From assembly GCA_046483315.1 (NCBI GenBank), contig JAWODJ010000112.1:4784-68783 (forward strand): a stretch of 64,000 nucleotides of DNA, read 5' to 3'. Of the stretch, positions 26,701-35,165 are shown in pieces. The notes below the pieces were generated by a model. That model saw only the letters and a program-made list of their open reading frames with translations, had not been told where the DNA came from and did not search any database. The DNA comes from PXAP01 sp046483315. GTDB lineage: Bacteria > Bacteroidota > Bacteroidia > Bacteroidales > PUMT01. A program made the translations under genes and the position numbers. Positions within the stretch are counted from its first letter, which is position 1; each line of letters starts with the position of its first letter.

Positions 26701-28009
26701 GATTGCAATTGACTTATGGAAAGAATTCGAAACTGAAAGTGATGGAGCTGTTTTGCAATTTTCTGATAATAATGCAAGGAGCTGGCACAATATAGGTGAG
26801 CCGGGATCGGGAATAAACTGGTACAGTTCATCACAGATTACCGGCAGGCCGGGGGGACAAGGAACAGGGTGGACAGCATCGGAAGCAGATGAAAATGGAT
26901 GGCAGGAATCCCGTCATGCTTTGGACAATCTGATAAACAAGGAGCATGTAAGGCTCAGGCTTGCCTTTGGAAGGGAAGGTTCCGGAAAGAGTATAGGGGG
27001 AGTGGCATTTGACAATGTTCGTATCAAAGAACGCGAACGCCTGGTTCTACTGGAACATTTCACAAATGCAACTGATAATAAAAGTCTGGAAGCCAATAAT
27101 ACAGTACACAACATTGCACTTAACAACCCCTATGATATAATTCATATCAATTACCATACTTCATTCCCCTCAAGTGATCCCATCAACGAGATGAATGTCG
27201 CTGATCCGGCAGCACGGGCCTTTTACTATGGGATTACTTCTCCTCCTTATTCCGTAATGGACGGGGGTTCGGAAGGCACAGGTAATTATGACTATTCAGC
27301 TTCTGAAATAACCAGCAGGGACGTTATCCTGAGATCCCTGATAAGTCCGCTATTCACTATCTCCATTGATCCTGCCATGAATGGTGATGAGCTTAATATA
27401 CAGGCAGATGTCACATCTCTTGTTGACCTGGATTCTCCGGATATGACTCTGCATCTGGCAGTTATTGATACTGAAATTACTGCTTCGGAGGCCGGACTTC
27501 AGGGTAATCATGTTTACCGGAATGTCGTAAAAAAATTACTGCCCGATGCCGGAGGTACCCGGCTAAATGCAGTCTGGGAACAAAATCAGACGGAAACATA
27601 CAATTTCAACTGGACCATTGAAAATATTATCGATACACAAAATCTTGCCATCGTAATGTTCATACAGGATGAAATGACACGGCATATATTGCAGGCAGCG
27701 TCTTCGGCACAGTTTGATATACCGACATCAACAAATCAAACGGCAACTGCAGATATTGATTCAGAAATTATTTTTTACCCGAACCCGGTGACAGAAAACC
27801 TGTATATCAGATTTAAAAATCCCGTCACAGAACTCCTGATTATAGAAGCTTACAATATTTCAGGAAGCTTAATATTCAGCGATACTGTTCCGGAAGGAGC
27901 TTCGATTATTGAATTCAATGCAAATAATATTCCGAAAGGAGCGTATATATTCCAGATAAAAAATAATAAAGGAGTGAAAATTTCTGAGAAAATAATGATA
28001 ATCAGTTAA
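23711..28009 (+). CDS. Giant multidomain surface protein with PKD, MBG/YDG and T9SS sorting domains
   Basis: A 1432-residue exported protein. The signal peptide ends at SAAGFGQ (residue 45); the second ATG at 23717 is an equally good start. A PKD-like domain (about 46-125, WEWNFGEGADP) is followed by an Ig-like region, MBG and YDG domains (about 205-390, LTITAEDKTKTYGE and FDGTTDAE), several Ig-like repeats (to about 890), a jelly-roll-like region near 915-1105, then an Omp28-like region (about 1108-1300, LLEHFTNATDN) in which the usual CxxC is missing. The last 80 residues are a type A T9SS sorting domain (FYPNPVTENLYI to KGAYIFQIKNNKG). It is therefore exported to the surface or medium. As last gene of the nSTAND cluster it is the probable effector or structural product. 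Confidence 0.8.
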   Translation: MIMRNIFFYFNNLHFDLSSSRKGKIYSRSLLTLLFTLISAAGFGQTADFVADKTEVCISGTVTFSDQSSGATSWEWNFGEGADPATASGVGPHEVIFTAGGSKTVILTVNDTLTETKIDYITVYSLPEPPTAENESFIYDGQEHTASATVAEDHDIIWYDNSTGGSITSQPAGTNAGTYTAWAEAVNNVTGCASATRTEVTLTVEQKNLTITAEDKTKTYGELIEFDISAPSADFYVGGLVNDDQVTGITLASDGAAEAATVSLSPYNIVPGAATGPGLDNYSISYVNGALTVEQKNLTITGSFTAFDKLFDGTTDAETDENNLIPEGLENGDDVTLTDVVIQFADAAAGEDIQVTIVSAGTKGADAGNYSLSLIGAPVTEASITMSPVITNVVYNASTGSLSIVGNHLRTDEEIDVTRLTVSRGDDSYTFTDKSINTIPSSGTQANIMVKGFERAVMNWIFDNDESVSLDGESYNIAAATNWNGMSFEDPASPVFVVLYQAPSIVEATYNRVSGNLVVTASGLAAKPGTEKDIDATKFTVTGKGNESHTLSFSPDVKVSSDTMFVIPVKEGDKEQVDLLLDIEGLSSSQGDEYNLGAADGWNIPVHPAYNTEDLENNPVTATEINNLPPVVSNVIIAGEPGIGITVEGDYDYDDLENDSEGNSLFNWYRATDASGSDSAVIEGETEKTYTLTLDDAGKYISFEVTPVAVSGDPEGEPVKSSWTGVVNEPPSVSDVVINGILEVCRELTAQYEYFDQEQDMENGTKIRWLRADDNNGSNAEQISEGISYIPAPEDEGKYIRIEVTPVASTGASPGDTERSDYYGPVINALPTVSISGPAGFCQGSEADITFSFTGKAPWTVNYTDGNDEIRFTTSDNPYILTVETGGNYRVVSLTDAIGCEGTDLGNTLDLTTIPTIRLSDNWYTENFENGRGEWTSATPSGDMPDSWIFGPPSGEIFTSASSGQNIWYTDVTDSDTEEQSWITGPCFDFTDIERPMIAIDLWKEFETESDGAVLQFSDNNARSWHNIGEPGSGINWYSSSQITGRPGGQGTGWTASEADENGWQESRHALDNLINKEHVRLRLAFGREGSGKSIGGVAFDNVRIKERERLVLLEHFTNATDNKSLEANNTVHNIALNNPYDIIHINYHTSFPSSDPINEMNVADPAARAFYYGITSPPYSVMDGGSEGTGNYDYSASEITSRDVILRSLISPLFTISIDPAMNGDELNIQADVTSLVDLDSPDMTLHLAVIDTEITASEAGLQGNHVYRNVVKKLLPDAGGTRLNAVWEQNQTETYNFNWTIENIIDTQNLAIVMFIQDEMTRHILQAASSAQFDIPTSTNQTATADIDSEIIFYPNPVTENLYIRFKNPVTELLIIEAYNISGSLIFSDTVPEGASIIEFNANNIPKGAYIFQIKNNKGVKISEKIMIIS
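24312..24612 (+). repeat. 34-bp direct repeat flanking the MBG domain
   Basis: Identical 34-bp copies at 24312-24345 and 24579-24612, each encoding the LTVEQKNLTIT hinge that starts successive MBG/YDG-type domains. The perfect identity suggests recent domain duplication or gene conversion. Confidence 0.9.
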
Positions 28010-28054
28010 TAATCACTTTCCCCCGTTAAGTATATATTCGGACAAAACACGCAT

Positions 28055-28153
28055 TATATTTGCCCGGTAACATCACCGTATCATCTTATCAAAGATTTTC
28101 ATTCATTAGTCAGCCTTTTTAGAACATTGGTAAAATAACCCGCATTTTACCAA
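28055..28153 (+). promoter_or_regulatory. Candidate promoter and leader hairpin of the exopolysaccharide locus
   Basis: TATATTTG at 28055-28062 is an exact -7 box (TAnnTTTG). No convincing -33 TTG is placed upstream. In the leader, TTGGTAAAAT (28127-28136) and ATTTTACCAA (28144-28153) form a perfect 10-bp inverted repeat with a 7-nt spacer, about 70 bp before the ATG at 28224. It has no T-run, so an operator or leader-RNA element is likelier than a terminator. Confidence 0.45.
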
Positions 28154-28223
28154 ACAATTACAATTTTTTACGGTTATGCGCACAGGTTTATTCAGTCTAA
28201 TTTAATCTTAAATTTTAACCGAA

Positions 28224-29678
28224 ATGATATCTTTTATAAAGAACAACTGGGTTTCCAGAGCCGCTGCAACGAATCAGTCGCATTTAAGATTAATCATGGA
28301 CGGTATCGAATTAATCTCTGTCCTGATCTCCATTCCAATATCATATTTCCTAACCAGATATCTTTTAAGTCATTTAAGCTATTCGTGGAAATTCAACCTT
28401 CAGGAATTTTCATTATTCAGTATCCTGATAATTTTGTCATGGTTCGTGTTTTCCAGGGTAACCTCAATGGCAAAACTACCAAGGCCACAAAGACACCTTA
28501 CGCTGCTATTTCAGTTTATAAGGGTAAATTTTATTAATCTGATCATTCTGGTTATTCTGAAATTCGTTTTAAACTTTCAGTCAATACCTGTAATCTTTGT
28601 TTTTGTTCTTGTTCCGATCAGCATCATATTCACTTTTGCCATAAGGATGCTTGCTTTCAGCAAGTTTAATGTCTACCGGACAAATGGCAACAATACACGC
28701 CATGTAATAATCTTTGCCGACAGTTGTTCGGCTGGAATAATAAAAAAATTCACCGCAGAAAAAGAGTGGGGATTCAAAATCAGTTCAATAATCACAGATT
28801 CCCTGAAGATTAAAGAAAAATACGAAAAGGATATTAAAATCATTCCCGATGGCCTGGATATAAAAACACTTCTTGATTCTGATATCATAGATGAGGTTAT
28901 ATACAGCAAAGGCGAAATTGATGAAGAAGAAATTAACCGGATTGTAGAAATATGTGATGAAGTGGGAGTGATTTTCAGACTTCAGTCATGTACATCACCT
29001 GTTGATGCGGTTTATCTCAAAATGACCCCGGTAAATAACCACAAACAGCTGGCGCTGGTTGATATTCCCTCCAATAATATGCCCATTATAATTAAATCAG
29101 TCGCAGACATTTATTTTTCCATAACTGCCGTAGTACTTCTGTCGCCCCTTTTCCTGCTCATTGCATTGCTGATAAAACTGGAATCAAAGGGTCCTGTGTT
29201 TTTTAAACAGTCCAGGGTAGGTTTGCGCGGAAGAAAGTTCAATCTTTATAAGTTCCGTACAATGGTAACCAATGCAGAAGAGCTGCTGGAAAAATTAAAA
29301 GAAAAAAATGAAATGGACGGGCCTACCTTTAAAATGAAGAATGACCCCAGAATAACCCGGGTCGGTAAGTTTCTGAGGAAAACCGGCCTGGATGAGTTTC
29401 CACAGCTGTTCAATGTTATCGCGGGAGAAATGTCACTGATAGGTCCCAGACCGCCGCTTGAATCGGAAGTAAGGGAATATAAGCGCTGGCAACTAAGGAG
29501 ATTGTCAGTTAAGCCGGGGATTACCTGTACATGGCAGATAATTCCTAACAGGAATGATGTAAAATTTGAAAAATGGATGCAGCTGGACCTTCATTACATA
29601 GATAACTGGTCACTGGCTCAGGATGTAAAACTGTTTTTCAAAACCATTAGCTCTATGTTCCTGGCAAACGGAAGATAA
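28224..29678 (+). CDS. Polyprenyl-phosphate sugar phosphotransferase (initiating enzyme)
   Basis: A 484-residue WcaJ/WbaP-type enzyme that loads the first sugar-1-phosphate onto undecaprenyl phosphate in the inner membrane, starting each repeat unit. Four N-terminal membrane helices (about 28-150) are followed by a CoA-binding-like soluble domain (about 155-280), a fifth hydrophobic helix (ADIYFSITAVVLLSPLFLLI) and the catalytic domain with GPVFFKQSRVG, KFRTM, the acidic LDEFPQL and GPRPPL. All conserved residues are present, unlike in the sugar transferase at 1.9-3.4 kb. It opens the polysaccharide locus and is followed by wza and wzc. Confidence 0.92.
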   Translation: MISFIKNNWVSRAAATNQSHLRLIMDGIELISVLISIPISYFLTRYLLSHLSYSWKFNLQEFSLFSILIILSWFVFSRVTSMAKLPRPQRHLTLLFQFIRVNFINLIILVILKFVLNFQSIPVIFVFVLVPISIIFTFAIRMLAFSKFNVYRTNGNNTRHVIIFADSCSAGIIKKFTAEKEWGFKISSIITDSLKIKEKYEKDIKIIPDGLDIKTLLDSDIIDEVIYSKGEIDEEEINRIVEICDEVGVIFRLQSCTSPVDAVYLKMTPVNNHKQLALVDIPSNNMPIIIKSVADIYFSITAVVLLSPLFLLIALLIKLESKGPVFFKQSRVGLRGRKFNLYKFRTMVTNAEELLEKLKEKNEMDGPTFKMKNDPRITRVGKFLRKTGLDEFPQLFNVIAGEMSLIGPRPPLESEVREYKRWQLRRLSVKPGITCTWQIIPNRNDVKFEKWMQLDLHYIDNWSLAQDVKLFFKTISSMFLANGR

Positions 29679-29768
29679 CAATTGAGAGGCCGGCTTTTGA
29701 ACATATGCATTTTCAATTTGTTGACTAATATTAATCAGCCAATAAATAATAACAATCTATATTTTTTC

Positions 29769-30533
29769 ATGAAGACCAAAATAAAAGCAGCAATCATCTT
29801 CGCCCTGTTTGTTTCATTATACTCTTCCTGCATCCCCGTAAAAAGATTGTCATATGTTCAGTCTGAAAGGGGTTCGGATCCTTCTGACATAATTTACACA
29901 GGTCAGCAGATAGATAATATAATCAGGCCAGGGGATGAGCTGTACATTAGAATAACCAGCGCAGATGAGGGACAAACCAGTTTTACCCCGCAAACACAAA
30001 CCGGGGGTATTTATGATCCTTCACTCTTAAGCTATACTGTAAGTGATGACGGTACAATAAAACTGCCCTATATCGGGAAGATAAGATTATCAAATCTCAC
30101 ACTGGAAGAAGCATCTGACAGCATTGAAGTAAACCTCGGACAGTATCTGTTCATACCATCAGTATATATAAGGTTTATTAACACAAAGGTGACTGTTCTC
30201 GGAGAAGTAAACAGTCCGGGAGTCTACATGTTTAATTACAAGAATATCAATATAATGCAGGCAATCGGATATGCAAACGATATTACAGAATTTGGAAATA
30301 GACGCAACGTATTGATAATTAGAGAGGAGGGTGCCAGAAAGACAAAAAAGCATATAAATTTATTATCTGATGATCTCCTGGAGTCGGAGTGGTATCTGAT
30401 CAAATCAAACGATATTATCTATGTTGAGCCCCTTAAAAGAAAAAAATGGGGTATGAGCACGGTGCCGTACAATCTTTTTCTTTCTGTTATTTCAACGGCA
30501 ATTGTCTTGATGACATTTCTGAATACAAATTAG
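29769..30533 (+). CDS. wza: Polysaccharide export lipoprotein (Wza family)
   Basis: A 254-residue outer-membrane lipoprotein that forms the export channel for capsule or exopolysaccharide. The ATG at 29769 gives a proper lipoprotein signal with lipobox YSSC; an in-frame upstream TTG at 29682 would put 29 extra residues before it. The export domain is seen in RPGDELYIRITSADEG and the SLBB-like part in VTVLGEVNSPGVYMF. A hydrophobic helix near the C-terminus (FLSVISTAIVLMTFLN) is usual in Bacteroidota Wza proteins. It lies between the initiating transferase and wzc. Confidence 0.92.
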   Translation: MKTKIKAAIIFALFVSLYSSCIPVKRLSYVQSERGSDPSDIIYTGQQIDNIIRPGDELYIRITSADEGQTSFTPQTQTGGIYDPSLLSYTVSDDGTIKLPYIGKIRLSNLTLEEASDSIEVNLGQYLFIPSVYIRFINTKVTVLGEVNSPGVYMFNYKNINIMQAIGYANDITEFGNRRNVLIIREEGARKTKKHINLLSDDLLESEWYLIKSNDIIYVEPLKRKKWGMSTVPYNLFLSVISTAIVLMTFLNTN

Positions 30534-30562
30534 TCCTTTTGAATCTTTTTAACCTTGTGAAG

Positions 30563-32974
30563 ATGAAAAATTCCAATGACATATTTACTTCCAATATATT
30601 AGCTGCAAAAAGAGACCTTTTTAAATACTGGTATTTAATTGCAATATCCCTGGTAATAGCAATAGGCATTGCTCTTGCTTATATAAAATTCAGTGCCAGA
30701 ACATACAGGGTCGGATCATCCATTCTGTTGAAAATTGATAAGAACCAGAACTACGGAGGAGGTTCAGACGATATTTTAAAGGCATTTGATTTTATGATCC
30801 AGGACAAAACCTTCCAGAATGAGATATACTTTATTCAGTCCCTTCCCCTGGTAAGGGAAGTCGTGAATGAAATGAATCTGCGTATATCATATTTCATGCA
30901 GGAAGAAGGAATCCCCAAACGCTTCACTTTCAGCCGTAAAAATATATATAAAGATTCGCCTTTCATTGTAATACCGAATGAAGGACATCTTCAACCGGTT
31001 AATCTTGATTATCATCTGAAAATTATTGATGATGAACGGTTTTTGATTTCTGCCACAGGTGAGGAAATATCGTTAATGGATTTCGGCCGGGAACAGATTG
31101 TTACTTCTGTGGCGAATTATAATTTGAACGGGGCATATAAATTCGGCAGTCCGATTGAGACTGAAAATTCTTCCTTTACCGTTGTTTTAAATTCCAATTT
31201 CAACCCTGCAGACTTTATTGGAAAAGATCTCTTTTTCAGGTTTAACCATTTGAATCATCTTGCCTCTTATTTTAAGAATTCATTGTCTGTCAGTGCACAG
31301 GGAATTGAATCAACAATGGCAGAGATAACTTTTAATACAGAGAATCACAGGCTCGGCACTGACTTTTTGAATGTACTGACAAGCAAGTATATAGAGAACA
31401 ATATTGACGAGGCAAATCTTATGGCAAATAAAACCATAGAGCATATTGACAGACAGCTGGTTGATGTTTCTGGCGATCTGAATGTATCAGAGCAGCAATT
31501 ACAAAATATCAGAAGCAATCACAGCATAATGAACATAGATGAAAAGGCTGAAAACATACATAATCAGTTGAACGAATCCAGAAATCTAAGAGATGAAGCT
31601 CAGAGGAGGCTTAATCATCTTGAGCAGTTAAATGATCATTTCATTCAATACAAGGATTCTTCACGGATCCTTGCCCCCTCTTCGCTCGGACTTACTGATC
31701 CTCTTCTTAACAATCTCATACAGGAGCTAACCACCTTAAACTCCGAAAAACAACGTATCATAAGCCAGGACCAGGTAAAAAGTCCCCGGCTTCAAACCAT
31801 CGACATCAGTATTGAAACGCTGAAAAATGCAATTGAAGATAATTTAAGCTTCACCATCAATACAGCCAGACGTGAAATCAGCAACCTTAATGAAAAAATA
31901 AATGAACTAAACAGCGAATTTGCAGAATTACCGGGAACCCAGAGAGAACTGCTGGGAATTGAGAGAAGGTTTAATCTTAACGATGCAATATATACCTCCC
32001 TGCTTGAACGAAGAATACAGGCACAAATAATAAAGGCTTCAAAGCTGCCTGATGCGAAAATAATAGAGCCTCCAAGGTATATGGGCATAGCTAAACCCAA
32101 TAAGATAATAATTTTGTTCCTGGCCATATTTGCAGGATTGTCATTCCCTACAGTTCTTATTCTTCTCAGAAAAATAATAGCAAACAGGGTTTCCAACAAG
32201 GAAGACATAAAAATAATCACCAGTATACCGGTAATAGGGTCCATCAGTCACAATGATTACTCCGAGCAGAATATTGTAAAAGCCTATCCAAGCTCGCCGC
32301 TTACCGAAGCATTCCATATTCTGCGAAGCAACCTGGTTTATTATCTTCACGGCAATAATAATCAGACTATCCTTGTCACCTCCTCTATTCCCGGCGAAGG
32401 CAAATCCTTTTCAGCAGTCAACCTGGCTACAAGCTTTGCAATGGCAAACAGCAAAACCATACTTGTTGAATTTGATCTGAGAAATCCCAACAGGTATGCC
32501 GATGCGTTTAAAGCAAATGAACTGGTTGGGCTCAGCTCCTACCTGATAAACAAAGCAACCCTGGATGAAATAACAGTTCCTTCGGATATATCAAACCTGG
32601 ATATTATTCAGGCCGGGCAAATACCGCCAAATCCGGTAGAGCTGATATCCGGCAGAAAAACAAGCGAGCTGCTGAACGAACTGAAAGAAAAATACGATTA
32701 TATTATCCTTGACACTCCACCGTATGGTCTGGTAACCGATTCATTCCTTCTGATGCACCATGCAGATATAAAGATTTTTGTAACCCGCCTGGGCTATACA
32801 AAGAAAAGGGCTCTTTCAGCAAATGCTGAAGATATAGAGAGCAAGAATATTGACAACCTTTATATACTGATGAATGATGATAAGGAGGATAAAATGGGTT
32901 ACGGGAAATACACTTATATGAAAAAAGAAAAAAAATCCACCGGAATTTCCAGAAGAAAGATAGCGGTGTTTTAA
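30563..32974 (+). CDS. wzc: Polysaccharide chain-length regulator and tyrosine autokinase (Wzc family)
   Basis: An 803-residue inner-membrane co-polymerase. The ATG at 30563 (MKNSND) is chosen over upstream in-frame starts that overlap wza. A Wzz-like domain lies between two membrane helices (about 23-43 and 515-535), with long coiled coils between (residues 290-500). The cytoplasmic BY-kinase domain has Walker A SIPGEGKSF, Walker B YIILDTPP, and a Walker A' motif reading VEFDLR rather than the usual VDADLR. The C-terminal tail has only a few tyrosines (YGKYTYMKKEK), fewer than in typical BY-kinases. It would set chain length with Wza and the Wzy polymerase encoded at 45.4 kb. Confidence 0.92.
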   Translation: MKNSNDIFTSNILAAKRDLFKYWYLIAISLVIAIGIALAYIKFSARTYRVGSSILLKIDKNQNYGGGSDDILKAFDFMIQDKTFQNEIYFIQSLPLVREVVNEMNLRISYFMQEEGIPKRFTFSRKNIYKDSPFIVIPNEGHLQPVNLDYHLKIIDDERFLISATGEEISLMDFGREQIVTSVANYNLNGAYKFGSPIETENSSFTVVLNSNFNPADFIGKDLFFRFNHLNHLASYFKNSLSVSAQGIESTMAEITFNTENHRLGTDFLNVLTSKYIENNIDEANLMANKTIEHIDRQLVDVSGDLNVSEQQLQNIRSNHSIMNIDEKAENIHNQLNESRNLRDEAQRRLNHLEQLNDHFIQYKDSSRILAPSSLGLTDPLLNNLIQELTTLNSEKQRIISQDQVKSPRLQTIDISIETLKNAIEDNLSFTINTARREISNLNEKINELNSEFAELPGTQRELLGIERRFNLNDAIYTSLLERRIQAQIIKASKLPDAKIIEPPRYMGIAKPNKIIILFLAIFAGLSFPTVLILLRKIIANRVSNKEDIKIITSIPVIGSISHNDYSEQNIVKAYPSSPLTEAFHILRSNLVYYLHGNNNQTILVTSSIPGEGKSFSAVNLATSFAMANSKTILVEFDLRNPNRYADAFKANELVGLSSYLINKATLDEITVPSDISNLDIIQAGQIPPNPVELISGRKTSELLNELKEKYDYIILDTPPYGLVTDSFLLMHHADIKIFVTRLGYTKKRALSANAEDIESKNIDNLYILMNDDKEDKMGYGKYTYMKKEKKSTGISRRKIAVF

Positions 32975-33017
32975 CCTGGATTAATATATTAGGGATGTGG
33001 ACTTTGATACGGGCCGG

Positions 33018-34097
33018 TTAATACTGATCCCTGCCCCTGAGTAGTAAATCTGCAACATTTAAAAAGATCTTTTTTACCCTCCATGGAATTCTTACTTTAT
33101 GAAGGAACCTTTTGAATCTCATTAAAGGATTTAAATAATACAGGGAAGGAGATAAAAAATCAGTTGATTCTTCCTTTGACACAATTATTTCTGCCCCAAG
33201 CGAATCTTTAAACTTTTTCAATCCCTTATTCCCTTTTCCGGCGGGTATCGCTCCTAAATTATAACACGAATAGCCTTCCTTTTTCAGGCTCAGAGTCCCT
33301 TCATAAAGAAGAAACGATGGCACCGATTTAAGGTAACCATTTTTGCTTATCCCCATAAGAGTGCCATATGCCCTGCCTATTGAATCGAGGAAAAGCTGCA
33401 CACCCAGGATCTCATTTTTATGCCCGGCATAAAACAGTCTGGCCTTCTTTTTTTTCAGCAAACTTTCCAGTACACCTTTATCTGAAAAGGGAATGCCCAG
33501 GGGCATGTAACTTCCATAACCCTTTGATTTCCTGATTTCCCTTGTAGAAGTAAGAAGATCAAATAATTTATCCAGCACCTTTTTTGAGTATGTTGACTTA
33601 AAGATTACGCCTTCTCTGGCAGCCTTTCTGGCCCTTCGTCTTATTTCCGGATCAAATCCTTTTATAATGCTCTCATTATCTTTATTAAGATCCATATAAT
33701 ACTCCATCCTGGCAAATTCCCTGAACCTGCCCGGCCCGGCAGGAATATAGTTTATAAAGTCATATGATTTTATTATCACCCTGATATAACCATTCTTAAC
33801 AGCATAATCAAGTAATGCATTTTTACACATGCCGGGTAATTCCTTTTCACCCTGCCATGAACTGATACCTGCATAAAAAAAGAGCTGTTTTTCGGGCCCT
33901 TTCCCGATTTTAACCTCAAGTCCGCCAATCAGTGCCACAACCTGCTCATTCTGAACAAAGCTTAAAAGGAGCGGTTCCCTGGTGGCGGAAGAGACAGCAT
34001 GCAGCCAGGCACTTGTCATAAAAACACTGCCATTATATTTTTTCAGCAGCTCATCCCATGTTTCCGGGTTATGATACTTTTTAATGGTTATCCTCAT
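33018..34097 (-). CDS. FemAB/GNAT-like acyltransferase
   Basis: A 359-residue cytoplasmic protein of the GNAT-related FemAB-like class (Acetyltransf_6). The conserved parts are DPEIRRRARKAAREGV (basic helix after the first domain), GHKNEILGVQLFLDSIGRAYGTLMG (core acyl-CoA or aminoacyl-tRNA strand), SFLLYEGTLSLKKEGYSCYNLG and the closing GLKKFKDSLGAE. Members in capsule loci are thought to acylate or aminoacylate sugars; the family also includes peptidoglycan bridge enzymes. It is convergent with wzc and divergent from the WecG/TagA gene. The substrate cannot be read from sequence. Confidence 0.8.
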   Translation of the reverse strand: MRITIKKYHNPETWDELLKKYNGSVFMTSAWLHAVSSATREPLLLSFVQNEQVVALIGGLEVKIGKGPEKQLFFYAGISSWQGEKELPGMCKNALLDYAVKNGYIRVIIKSYDFINYIPAGPGRFREFARMEYYMDLNKDNESIIKGFDPEIRRRARKAAREGVIFKSTYSKKVLDKLFDLLTSTREIRKSKGYGSYMPLGIPFSDKGVLESLLKKKKARLFYAGHKNEILGVQLFLDSIGRAYGTLMGISKNGYLKSVPSFLLYEGTLSLKKEGYSCYNLGAIPAGKGNKGLKKFKDSLGAEIIVSKEESTDFLSPSLYYLNPLMRFKRFLHKVRIPWRVKKIFLNVADLLLRGRDQY

Positions 34098-34375
34098 TCT
34101 GTCTGATCAGGTATTTTAAAAAATTTCAGAAAGCCTTTCATCGGGGATCATCCGTGACATTCTGGTAATAAATAACAGTTTTACAAAGCATATTGTTTAA
34201 TTGCAAAAAAATATCATATCACATTGAACAATATTTAACTTTTATCCTTAATGAGACTGAAGGTGTTAAAGTAATTTTCCCTGCGGGATACCTTAATGAA
34301 TACGTAAAATATCAACAATTGTCTCATATATATTCTTCAGGTATTCATAAGTAATATTTTACCCTGATTCATTCA

Positions 34376-35164
34376 ATGAAGATTGATTTATATAATATAA
34401 AACTGGATATAAAAAGCTCTGCCGGGGTAATTGCTGATTGCAGGAATTTTTTTCATTCAAACCGTGTCAGCACTCTTTTCTTTCTGAATGCACACTGTTT
34501 CAATGTTGCACAGAAGGAGGCCGTATACCGTAAAGCCATAAATGAATCGGACCTTCTGCTTAATGACGGTATAGGCATCAGTATTGCATGCAGGATGGCA
34601 GGTATTAAACCTGTTGAAAACCTTAACGGTACAGATCTGATACCAGTGATTCTTTCACTTGCCGCCAGGGAAAAAGTAAAAATATTCTTACTGGGAGGGA
34701 AAGATGGTGTTGCTGAAAAAGCCGCCGTTAAAATAAAAGAAAAGATCCCGGGGATTGAAATAGCCGGTACAGAGTCAGGTTATTTCAGCGGCAACCGGGG
34801 AAAAGAGGTAATTAACAGAATTAATGATTCCCGGGCAGACCTGCTGCTCCTGGGCATGGGTGTGCCTAAACAGGAATTATGGGCTGTCAGGAACAAACCG
34901 TTGTTAAAGAATGTCAAACTTATTATTGCCGGTGGTGCTATCCTGGACTTCATTTCCGGTCAGATAAAAAGGGCTCCTTTATGGGTGAGGAGAAATAATC
35001 TCGAATGGTTATACCGGCTTTATCTGGAACCAGGAAGATTGTGGAAAAGATACACTGCCGGTAATATTCTTTTTTTCTACCACCTGGTAAAATTGAAATT
35101 TTTCCCCGGGAACGAAAAAAAATCTCCTCTCAGAATTAGCAAACAAATCAAAGTTCAGAATTAA
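34376..35164 (+). CDS. WecG/TagA/CpsF-family glycosyltransferase
   Basis: A 262-residue GT26 enzyme that adds a sugar (ManNAcA, ManNAc or similar) to a lipid-linked sugar at the membrane surface. Diagnostic parts are LNDGIGISIACRMAG (catalytic Asp), LLGGKDGVAEKAA, SGYFSG and LGMGVPKQELW. The basic C-terminal tail is the membrane-anchoring appendage seen in this family. It heads a run of eight same-direction genes up to 42.3 kb with gaps below about 10 bp or small overlaps, so it probably provides the second sugar of the repeat unit. Confidence 0.9.
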   Translation: MKIDLYNIKLDIKSSAGVIADCRNFFHSNRVSTLFFLNAHCFNVAQKEAVYRKAINESDLLLNDGIGISIACRMAGIKPVENLNGTDLIPVILSLAAREKVKIFLLGGKDGVAEKAAVKIKEKIPGIEIAGTESGYFSGNRGKEVINRINDSRADLLLLGMGVPKQELWAVRNKPLLKNVKLIIAGGAILDFISGQIKRAPLWVRRNNLEWLYRLYLEPGRLWKRYTAGNILFFYHLVKLKFFPGNEKKSPLRISKQIKVQN

Positions 35165-35165
35165 A

